A DNA stretch of 64,000 nt from Chrysophaeum taylorii. Taxonomy: Eukaryota; Sar; Pelagophyceae; Pelagomonadales; Pelagomonadaceae. The position numbers and the translations under genes were made by a program. Shown here piece by piece: positions 9,801 through 17,200 of this stretch. The stretch lies in NCBI GenBank assembly GCA_029834535.1, contig JAQMWT010000634.1, forward strand, positions 38,314-102,313. Reading direction: 5' to 3'. Positions within the stretch are counted from its first letter, which is position 1. Every line of letters starts with the position of its first letter. The notes under the pieces are model-generated. The model made no database searches, was not told the origin of the DNA, and saw only the letters and a program-made list of their open reading frames with translations.

Positions 9801-10062
9801 TTTATTTATTTCCGTTATGACTCGCCCTGACATCACTTGGTCCGTCAATCAGTGTGCGCGTTTTCACACAATCCTGGTAAACCCCACTGGCACGCTTTAT
9901 CTCACACCCTCCGTTATCTCAATGGTTCTCAACATCCTGCCCTTGTTCTTGGTCGCGATTCTACCCTTCGTCTATGTGGTTATTCCGACTCCAGCTGGGC
10001 CGACGACCCTGATGACCGCCACTCCACTACTGGCTTTTGTTTTCTCCTTGCTGGCTCTATGA
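6736..10062 (+). CDS. pol: copia-A Pol: protease, integrase, reverse transcriptase
   Basis: The start given is nominal: this frame is open from 5923, but only the part after about 6740 looks like real protein, reached from gag by a +1 shift. The aspartic protease has VYDTGANVNLF (about 6841). The integrase has HARLGH of the zinc finger; the first Cys of the expected CxxC appears replaced (RHAC). The catalytic core has HADLMY, YTDRDR and the Glu of VVERSHR. The reverse transcriptase has KARLVVRGYTQ, KLDVSSAFIQAP and the catalytic LVVDDLL, equivalent to YVDD. After ARF near 9870 the RNase H homology moves into another frame. Activity is doubtful unless that shift is bypassed. Confidence 0.88.
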   Translation, partial: SISPSIHQVLSSTNALTALLTARERDYLHSNNLRLVVYDTGANVNLFNSPAGFTDLDNTQQHSITSAIGTGSVSGSGTAHLTFPSIGPLDNRGLPSPAPTLSAPHDIHVAFPHTLISPGLGDKRILSDHALEQVGYDCHTIQDVGPTHPQRLLRHRQTHHVIPLLRRCGLLLIVCWIGNTTAAPYADFVSPFVAFSSCPRVHDPCAFPVVSQRTQLTFDLWHARLGHYSPSYIRRLSSLAVGAPLFPSSASPSFRHACALGKLHAAHVGPRKAHASTSTSLLATDPLSRPRAVAPYLIIHADLMYTGIPSFIYQDRAILTFVDDHTRRRTRYFAPRHDALTNARQLELFLSTVVRPFGYRIALIYTDRDRSLMGQFETFCLGNNIALKRAPAAQSKTTQAHAFSGVVERSHRATADITRTLLVHAHRPPDFWRWAMETADFISERMPNASNPGSMTPYEMLHEALPRVDFLRVWGCPAAILTGDKWHTKAITGIFIGYPSAGPGYRILLQRTTGPVIHTSIHVVFDENFAMRKSLSSQPLPPFLVDSRFPDLFYYDPRLSSAVAPLSSVFDAQEPALSGLITPETIPQPSTDNTKSAPLRRAKRGRPRKVDQSALPTTTNKPSNFHSSVCPQRNVNSVCPQRNVDSVSSCHSLYVSYSSFRLLVHYVFLPLCLAHTIVDPHAVHVHYSASEETSQYSYNDDGAITSTHLREALAQTNPERPGWLQAIAKEYHSLGQLGCWDVVRVPSTFSGNICTLKWILRKKYESGRFKSYKARLVVRGYTQVHGIDYHDTYSLVANIVTIRFFLTFVAVHDWDLHKLDVSSAFIQAPIDEDIYVWPPEGYAPRQPTDGSKIVYKLRRSWYCCKQACRNWRLYLERFLVNDCGFVRGSGDTCSYKLVLNSTVVLRLVLVVDDLLVAHPRHCLGHYQAFFLRFRTFTDVNELDLTTYVGLRIARDRPRRTLTIDQSHAIREILTEHRFINSKPELTPAPKGLHLSAADCPAPGSPDHVFMARIPFRRIVGCVLFISVMTRPDITWSVNQCARFHTILVNPTGTLYLTPSVISMVLNILPLFLVAILPFVYVVIPTPAGPTTLMTATPLLAFVFSLLAL

Positions 10063-10430
10063 TAGCCTACTGCTCCCGCTCGCAGTACCTCCTCGCCCGC
10101 TCCTCTTTTGCAGCTGAATTGCTCGCTCTTTACGCCGCTACTGCTGAGCTCTCTTGGCTTCTCAAACTTTTTGATGACTTTGATCTCTCTCGTCACACGG
10201 TACCAATGTATGTCGATAATAGCACCACCGTCACACAAGTCCGTCTCCAATGTCTCACGCGGCGCACCCGCCATATTGACATTCGCTTTTACAGCACCGC
10301 CGAATATCATCGCGACCACATCATTGATCTCCAACACATTCCCCGCCTTGACAACCTTAGCGATATCTTCACCCGCAGTACGGAAGCTCCTTCCTTCCTC
10401 CGGCTTCGTGCTCGTTACCTCACCTCGTGA
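9868..10430 (+). CDS. copia-A RNase H domain, in -1 frame relative to RT
   Basis: The segment continues the RT homology as SHNPGKPHWHALSHTLRYL, then RNase H motifs: GYSDSSWADD with the first catalytic Asp, SSFAAELLAL with the catalytic Glu, and PMYVDNSTTV with another Asp. It ends with the RHIDIRFY region normal for copia RNase H. The frame change is one base back at a TTTT tract near 9868-9872. The same junction is present in the second copy near 30236, so the shift predates both insertions or has a function. Confidence 0.85.
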
Positions 10431-10554
10431 CTTCGCCCGATATCTCCTGTCTCTTTCTGCCACAATGCCTCTCCTGACGTCTTCCTTCAAGCTTCTCCTC
10501 TGTGAGCGTCTCACTTACCCCTTTTTCTTCCTTTTCTTTCTTTTCCAGCACCTG

Positions 10555-10649
10555 TGTGAGGAAGCTATGACACTTACCCCTGCACCACGTATCCAGTATC
10601 CCTACGTTATCCCCTTATGCTAGAGTAACGCCCCACTCCTGTTGTCACA
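10555..10649 (+). repeat. 3' LTR of copia-A (95 bp)
   Basis: An uninterrupted LTR running from TGTGAGGAAG to TTGTCACA, followed by the AATCC target duplication at 10650. It is unusually short for an autonomous copia LTR. Confidence 0.9.
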
Positions 10650-10710
10650 AATCCTGTTGTTAAAAACTCGGGCTTTTGTGGAGCTCTGGGGACTGCGCTG
10701 CCCAACGCTC

Positions 10711-11700
10711 CTACGCCACCACCTCGGTTGGGACGGCCCAATACGCAGCGCCTTCGACGCCAAACGCCCCAGGAGGTGTTTCGTTGGCCGCGGGCCAGAC
10801 CCAAGCGTCGTTGAAATAGCGGTTCGCGAAGTCCGGCCGGTCGGCCCACCGACGACCTTTGATGCCGAACAGCACCTGGATCGCGCCGCCAACGTACACC
10901 GCCGAGGCGCCGTGCGCCGTATGTATGTGGTGCATCAACGGAAGCCCTGATGTAATAGACGCGTGATTGTTATCTTCGTGGCGTCGCAGCTCACCGTACG
11001 CGCCGCAGCCAAGCAACGCGACGTCAAACGGAGCTACGTCCGCGACGTCGCGTTTGAGTGCGTCTAAAGTTTCCGACCACGACGCGTGAGGCTTTGGTGA
11101 GTCGGCCAAGGTCAGATAAGCTGACACGGTGACAAGCTCGAAGCGAGGCAAGACGTCGGGGTCGGCCCATAGTCGACGTCCCGAGATGTGCTTGCTGTAC
11201 TGAGACAGAATTGTGGCCGCAAACGGGTGCACCACGAGCACGCGCCGCCCCGCGAGCTGCGAGGACCACGGCTCGTCCCCTTGGAAATAAAAAGGTTCTA
11301 ACGCTCGATTCGCCACAAACGTAGCTGTCGGACAAAATCGATCGAGGATGAACGTCTCTCGGGCGTGCCACTCGCCGCCAAACCGTGCGACAATGCGACT
11401 CGCGTTGAGGCTCGAAAGGTAGTCGTGCACAAACCGCGTGGCCTCTTCGGCCATTCGTGGATACACCCCAGCGTTGTTGCCCAGGCTCTCGAGGTCGGCG
11501 TAATCCCGTCGTCCGTTGGCGTAGTCGATCGACGCTGACATCTCGGCGCCCAGCGATAGGCGAGCGATCATCAGCGGCTCGCGCGCGCCTGCAAATACTT
11601 CGCGCAACTGCCGTCCAATGAGCAAGTTCCCAGTCGCTGCATCAAGCGGGGGGCCCGTCACGTGGCCAATGCGAAACTCGGGGGCAGTCCACCATCGCAT
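10711..11700 (-). CDS. Conserved protein of unknown function with GGAxQxLFGIKGRRW motif
   Basis: A 329-residue single-exon protein with no signal peptide or membrane helix. It contains LLGCGAYGE (about 240) and GGAIQVLFGIKGRRW (about 278-292), then a C-terminal NRYFNDAWVWP and EGAAYW. This combination is the signature of a family of uncharacterised, mostly bacterial proteins often found near surface-polysaccharide genes; a Rossmann-like or glycosyltransferase-like fold is plausible, but the activity is unknown. An earlier segment, RRVLVVHPFAATILSQYSKH, matches the same family layout. The stop lies 56 bases from the copia-A target duplication, so the transposon landed just past the gene. Possible bacterial origin is inference. 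Confidence 0.7.
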   Translation of the reverse strand: MRWWTAPEFRIGHVTGPPLDAATGNLLIGRQLREVFAGAREPLMIARLSLGAEMSASIDYANGRRDYADLESLGNNAGVYPRMAEEATRFVHDYLSSLNASRIVARFGGEWHARETFILDRFCPTATFVANRALEPFYFQGDEPWSSQLAGRRVLVVHPFAATILSQYSKHISGRRLWADPDVLPRFELVTVSAYLTLADSPKPHASWSETLDALKRDVADVAPFDVALLGCGAYGELRRHEDNNHASITSGLPLMHHIHTAHGASAVYVGGAIQVLFGIKGRRWADRPDFANRYFNDAWVWPAANETPPGAFGVEGAAYWAVPTEVVA

Positions 11701-11821
11701 CGTTGTACGTTCGTAGTGACGTCAAGACCCTATTTGTGTGTGACGCAAACGCCGTCTACGGCTTTTCAGGAGGCTCTGCGAGTGCCGTCCGCGCGTTGGC
11801 CGCCGCCGCCGCCGCACCGAC

Positions 11822-12199
11822 TACGCGACTGAAGCGACAATCAATCCGACCGAGCCCATCGCCGCGCAGCTCGCACCCTTCGCAGTCGTCCGACTTGTGT
11901 CGAGAGCGGTCGCAGAGGAGCTCCGGCCAAGACCGCCCTCCGTCGCCGACGTGATTGCCGCGCCGGCTCCGTCAGCGCAAGTGAAAGAACGAGCAACATC
12001 CAACGGAGGAGGTCTGCCGTTGATATTCAAGTTTGCCTCGACGATCCACCATCTCTGCTGTCTTTGCCCCGACTCGACTGTCGCCTGTCTCAGAGCTGCC
12101 ATCTGCAATGCAACGGGCATTGACCCTGCCAAGCAGAATCTCGCCTTCAAGGCGGCTAGTCTCCTTGAGGATTCGACGCGCCGACTTTACGTCACCTAG
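11822..12199 (+). pseudogene. Ubiquitin-like domain fragment
   Basis: In this frame the C-terminal part reads PDSTVACLRAAICNATGIDP followed by AKQNLAFKAASLLEDSTRRL. That follows the ubiquitin-fold pattern (a Thr-Val-x-x-Leu-Arg helix, Gly-Ile-Pro-like turn, Lys-Gln-x-Leu-x-Phe strand, Leu-x-Asp-x-x-x-Leu). The preceding 60 residues are Ala/Pro-rich. No ATG precedes it in frame, and the upstream frame turns into poly-Arg, so a 5' exon is missing, or this is a broken gene. It is divergent from the 10711-11700 gene. The domain call rests on pattern only. Confidence 0.45.
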
Positions 12200-12510
12200 C
12201 TTCCACCTCACAACCTCATGCTCACGTTACCCTCACCTGCCGAGCATCGGCCGTAAAGAGCACTAAGACGACTTATTGCGCCTCCACTCCCGCACGCTAG
12301 CTCCACCACGAGGGGCAGTCGGGGATACCAGAAATATTTTAAAACATAATCAAATCCAACGAAAAGGCATATCATTGTACTTTCCCAACGAAAAAGACTT
12401 GTCCAGACGAAATCGCGTTCAAAGAGAGGGGGGCTACTGCTCAGCAACGTGTGTGATGTCTGTTCGTTCGCCTCACTTTCCAGTTGCTTCCGACTCGCGT
12501 TGGTGTTGGC
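12200..12510. other. Intergenic, nothing recognised
   Basis: No coding frame with family motifs and no repeat shared with the rest of the window was seen here. Confidence 0.5.
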
Positions 12511-13221
12511 TCAGGGGTTGCACAGCACGACGACGATTGGATCAACAGACTCACCGTCGCTGGCTTTTAAAGTGGGCAAGTTGGACGTCTTCACCGGCTT
12601 GTCGTCCACTGCGCGATCTACTCGCGTCTTCACCGGCTTGTCGTGCGCCGCGGGCTCCGCCGGCGGCTTTATCGACACAGTCTTAGCCGGCTTGCCATCA
12701 GCAGCACGCTCCTCCACCACAACGACCGTAGGGTGGTTGACCACCGGACCCTTCCTATCTTCCTCGACAGGCACCGGCTCGAGCTTTGATGGGTCGGTGA
12801 GTTCTTCCTTGGTCCCATTATCCTCAAACTTCGGCGTCTTCATGGGCGAGTCGTCAGCTGCGGGCTCCATCGGCTTGTCAAAACCCTCGGCGGCATGGAC
12901 CACAGGCGGTTCGACCACTGGCTCCTTTCTGTCTTCCTCCACAGGCAAACCTTGCTTCACTAGCAACGGCTGGACCTTGAGCGGCTTGGCCGGCTCCTCC
13001 TTGGTCTCCTCTTCAAACTTCGGCGCCTCACGCACGCTGGAATCAGTCTTGAGGAGCGAATTCCTCGCCTTGCCGCTCAGAAAACCATGCAATCCTGTTA
13101 ATCGAGCCGCCTTTTTCCTTACCAAACGAAGCGAGGACTTCGGCTTGAGCAAAGTCTTCTCCAGCGGTGCTGCCATCTCTTGCGAGTCACGCGCGGAGCG
13201 GATGGTCGACATCGTAAGCAA
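12511..13221 (-). CDS. Low-complexity Lys/Pro/Glu/Val-rich protein, unrecognised
   Basis: A 236-residue open frame; the likely start is the ATG at 13221 or 13212. After a basic N-terminal 60 residues (LRLVRKKAARLTGLHGFLSG) it consists of diverged internal repeats with PVEEDRK-x-PVV, DKPxKT and AAxDxPxKT modules. No signal peptide or hydrophobic segment is present. The repeat periodicity is in protein sequence, which favours this strand over the overlapping plus-strand frame (12449-13312), a Ser/Thr-rich shadow. A disordered scaffold or nuclear protein is possible; I do not recognise a family. Confidence 0.5.
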   Translation of the reverse strand: MLTMSTIRSARDSQEMAAPLEKTLLKPKSSLRLVRKKAARLTGLHGFLSGKARNSLLKTDSSVREAPKFEEETKEEPAKPLKVQPLLVKQGLPVEEDRKEPVVEPPVVHAAEGFDKPMEPAADDSPMKTPKFEDNGTKEELTDPSKLEPVPVEEDRKGPVVNHPTVVVVEERAADGKPAKTVSIKPPAEPAAHDKPVKTRVDRAVDDKPVKTSNLPTLKASDGESVDPIVVVLCNP

Positions 13222-13724
13222 GCGACTATGGGTTTCTGATAAGATACGTGGGTTAAGGTACGTATATACTGTCGCAGTCGAGACACAAAATCAAGCCACA
13301 TCAGCGTACTGAGTTCTGAGTTCGGGTGCTGTCGTGTGCGGTGTCAGAAATGTCAGAAAAGTGTGACATCTATAGAGGGTATTGGGACAGCTCTTTCGCT
13401 AACTCATGGGACAGCTGTTTTGCGACGTATGGGACAGCTGTTTCGCTAACCATCAGGGCATACCACGCAACACACCAAACTCGAGCCAAAACGTTCAAGC
13501 AACCCACACGCACCCCTATCCTTCATGCCCCCCCCACACACCCCCCTCTTAGCAGTCGACATTTAAAGACACACGCACCCCCCCCCCGTCTTAGCACTCG
13601 GTGGAGAGAGGGTGCCCAATGAGGGGGATCCAAGGTGCCGCCACACCCTTCGGCTGGAGGGTTTGACATCATACGTGAAGCCGCTCCCGGGCTGTACTGG
13701 CGGCGTTGACTGTATAGAATTTGG
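13222..13724. other. Intergenic with short direct repeats and C-rich dispersed motif
   Basis: Bases 13386-13450 hold three copies of a TGGGACAGCT-type unit. Bases 13505-13585 hold the dispersed CCTTCATGCC / CACACACCCCC / TTAGCAGTCGACATTTAAAG motif. The last bases (TTTGG, 13720-13724) are the probable left target duplication of the large nested element. Confidence 0.55.
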
Positions 13725-14039
13725 TGTAGAGAAATCTGCTGCCTCTTAACCTTATCCGTCCGTTGAGAACGTGATCTCTTCCTTACCCTTCTTCTTCCTT
13801 TCTACACAATCAAATAGTCCTCTGATTTGTGCTTACGCTCATCATCATGGTCTAGCGCGTCCCGGGGTATGTAGCACTATAAACTTTACCTTTCTCGTGT
13901 AGTTCTAGATGCCGCCTGTCGTGTTCTGAGGATATAGGGAACATGCCCTTTCATTCCCCGAATTAAATACTGCCAGACGTTCATGATGAGACGGGATGGT
14001 TTCCCAGGTGACTTACCACTGCTTGCTAAATGCTCTGCA
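13725..14039 (+). repeat. 5' LTR of copia-M (315 bp)
   Basis: It runs from TGTAGAGAAATC to AATGCTCTGCA. It contains the sequence TAGTCCTCTGATTTGTGC (from about 13812) uninterrupted; the same site in the 3' LTR received copia-B. A reversed remnant of this LTR lies at about 47810-48377. Confidence 0.85.
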
Positions 14040-14469
14040 GGTTATGGGCCCAGGCGGGTCCCTGAGAAACCATGTGTTAAAACGCGCACGTAACCTATGG
14101 GTATTGGGCTGTTACCGCGCCGGCCCAGCCTCGCCACGTAAACACGCTTGTGAATATTACGCCATTACCATTGGGCTGTATATAACACATTTTGCACACG
14201 TGATCGTGCAACCTGGGGTGCACCTGTTCATAGTATCGTATTGTCATGTCAATGTTGATGTGTGTGTAATTGGCTAACCTGTGCTCTTGCACACATGTTA
14301 TGGAATATTTTGGGTACGTCCACTCGTACATTCCATGGCAATGCACTTAGCAAGCTCCTTGAGAGCACCAAAACTAACCAGCTGCCTGAGTGACTACGCT
14401 TAGCGACACTACTCTGGACTCACAGCTTGCACAGTCATCAAATAGACATTTTTCCATCGAAAACGATGA

Positions 14470-15573
14470 GTGTACATAGACACCGATAGACAGACCCCCT
14501 TAGAATGTTTAGACAGTGTCAACTGCGTGACTGAACCCACAGGTTCCCCGTCAACTGCTACGGCAGAACACGCAGCACGAGTCGCACCCAAGGCGATCAC
14601 AGGTGCGGATATATTGAAGCTGGAAGCTCCTGTAGTTGAGTTTCTTAACGATGGAAATCGATTTCAGCTTCAGACTCGCAAGGTATCCTTGCAAATCAAG
14701 CATATTAAGCAATTGTTACGGTCCAGTCATGCCGATGCCTTCCTCGAGTACGACTCGTACGACTCGTACGAAGCATATACTCGGTGATGCAAGGACTATG
14801 AGATCCTCCGGAATCAAATTCTCGATCGCGTTTTCCTGGAATGGAAGACCGATAGGGCTGCTGATCTCCGTTTAGCTGTTGATGAATTGCCCCCTGAGTA
14901 TCAGGAATGGCATTTCACCAACGAAGCTTTCCCCAACTTACCGGAAGCAGAAGTATCTCAGCTAGCTACTGTCTGTTACGACAATGAAGTCACGGCATTA
15001 CGTCCTGAAATCAATGCTCGTTTCTTAGAAGAGGAACGAATCTTAAATCGCGCGCACCCGAAAGCATTAGCTTTCGACACCCGTGTTCGTGCCCCTGTTA
15101 CTATGTTTTCGTTAACTGCTGCTGACTGGCACACTTATCAGAACACGTATGCTACATTCTTGCATACTTACTTCAATCTTGAAAGTGTTGGAAAACCAGC
15201 ACTTGCGGCCTGGCCCGCCATCAATGAGGCATATAACAAAAGTTATTTACCCAACAAGGCTCGAGCCATGATGCTCATCGCCTTTAGTCACTACGAGTCT
15301 GTTACGACTACTGATGTGTCCTATTTGAAACAGCAATTTAACTCTGTTGTTTATAATCCTAACTGGTATGTCCATGTATTTATCGAAGCTGTCCTAGCAT
15401 TTAGGCAAATCTCTTACCAACTTAACCAGGAAGAGACTGACCTTCAATTCGACTTTGGTGCTCTTTGTAGAAAAATCTATGAAGAGATACATCGGCATTA
15501 TGCCGATAATACCAGCAACAATCGTTACGATCGTGGGGGTGGGTGGTTGGGTAGATTGGTGTTATATGTATGA
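14470..15573 (+). pseudogene. copia-M gag-like reading frame
   Basis: One frame is open from 14470 to 15573 except for a single TGA at 14785-14787. The N-terminal part has a charged helix with repeated DSYDSYE from a short GTACGACTC DNA repeat; the second part (from 14887) is a mostly helical, Tyr/Asn-rich domain. No zinc knuckle is visible. The position right after the 5' LTR suggests a Gag, but I see no diagnostic motif. Translation shifts into another frame near 15500. Confidence 0.55.
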
Positions 15574-17200
15574 AACCCGATCTTCATCTCGGCCTGTGCC
15601 AGAAGCTGAACGATTGTGTCACCCTACCAACCCTAGCTACATTTTAGAGTACGCATTATACTTATACAATGTAGTATCAAATGGGTCAAACGAAAGACGC
15701 TTAGAACGCCCCGTTTCTTGGCAACCCTATGTCGACGGTTTATCATCTCAACCAAAGCCAAAGTTACTACTTACAAATACGCTGGATTTAGCAGACAAAA
15801 GTCTGACTCAAACTGCTAACACACTCGCCCTCATCACTGCGTCTCAACCTGGTACATCTTCCACGTTTAATGCTAGACGCTTGCGTAACTCTAATGATGC
15901 TCGCCAGCCTTTCTCTCGCAGCGACTTATCGTATTTTCGTTCTGGTGATTCTTACGTCACCAAGAAAACTGCTGGACAGTCCCATGACCGTCCAATTTAC
16001 CCCCGCACTTTGGACAGGTCCTCTCGGTCTAACATGAAATTATTAGATCGAACAAATCACACCTTAAACACCCTGCGAGAACAGTGTAGTGAACTTACGA
16101 AGCATGTGACAGATAATGATACCACGGCTCAGCTACAACAGAATATCAACAAGTTATTTGAGACTCTATTACAATCAGCTGACATTCTGTCAACGACATC
16201 TACTGAGGACAACAGTAACTTACTTCGTCTAAACGAACAACTCATGTTTGTAGAAGACATCATTTATGATGTAGACGTTCATCTATCCTCGACCGAAAAG
16301 TCGTTAAACTACGTGGAGCCACAACATCATACTGTTGTTACTGCTCCCACCCCAAAGGCAACTCCTCCTACTACAGACACGAAGAATCCCCCCAACACAC
16401 AGGGCAATCCTTCCAATATTGTGCCTAGCCTCTTTACTGCTTCCGCCATCTCGGCTTTACCACCAGCGTTACTGTCCTCGCTGTCTTCACAGGTCCAATC
16501 TGCCCTCAACTTACCACCACAAGCCGAAACCAAAAGGGATGCCGATCATACTTCGCTATCGTCATTTGATGAAAAGCACGGCATGGCTGATGAGGCTGAC
16601 GAACCATCACCACCTGTTCAACCGATTATCATTCCAACGAATCTGCTATTGCTGGAGAACTTCTTCACAGCCAGCCTCTCCACCACTTGCACACATTCGG
16701 AAAACGCCTTCCTCACCAACTACATGAAGGTAAACAGCGTCCCTCCTCATTGCTCTTTTCTATATTTTGACTCTTGTGCTACCATCTCATTGATGTCCAC
16801 TTACGATTTTGCAATACCCAATCATATTATTCCACTGGACTCCAAATACGCGCCGATTGTTATTCAAACAGCCACTGGACAACAACGTGCCTCACACATG
16901 ATGTTAACACGTAACATTGTTGCTCCCCTACCAGATCATCCACAAGTTGGCTATGTTAAGATCGACTTCGCTTTATGTCTTCAGCCAGTGCATGACAGAC
17001 ATCTCGCTATCCTGAGCATGCTCGAGTGGAACCAGACGAACCTGACCACTGTGTTCAATGATCGAGCTGAGCCAAAGCTCAGCGCTGTCACGAGCCGCAT
17101 AGACAAAGATGTACGTATTCCCATACACTACATAGCAGCTAATTTACCTGCTCTCCTTGTCTCACTTACAACATCGCTCGCGACATCTCACGCCCAGTGA
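15455..17200 (+). pseudogene. copia-M Gag C-terminus and protease-like region
   Basis: A 581-codon open frame, +1 relative to the preceding gag-like frame. The middle is Ser/Thr/Asn-rich with heptad-like helices (about 16050-16300) and a Pro/Thr linker. Near the end FLYFDSCATISLM (about 16756) followed by IVIQTATGQQRASH resembles a retropepsin active site in which the usual Asp-Ser/Thr-Gly-Ala reads Asp-Ser-Cys-Ala. The stop at 17200 overlaps the first codons of the methyltransferase frame. Confidence 0.55.

Larger units (their letters stand above)
5097..10649 (+). mobile_element. Ty1/copia LTR retrotransposon, near-complete (copia-A)
   Basis: It is bounded by LTRs starting TGTGAGGAAG and ending CACA, flanked by a 5-bp duplication AATCC (5092-5096 and 10650-10654). 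The 3' LTR is only 95 bp; the 5' LTR is 412 bp because it holds a 257-bp inverted-repeat element and a short second insertion. A TGGCAGCAGG primer-binding-like site follows the 5' LTR at 5509. The domain order is gag with two zinc knuckles, protease, integrase, reverse transcriptase, RNase H, which is the copia order. Gag and pol are in different frames (+1 shift), and RNase H is in a further frame (-1 shift). A diverged second copy lies at 26303-30941. Confidence 0.93.

Noticed and set aside
12449-13312. 287-codon plus-strand frame antisense to the low-complexity gene
   Set aside because: Ser/Thr-rich without motifs; the protein repeat structure is clear only on the minus strand.
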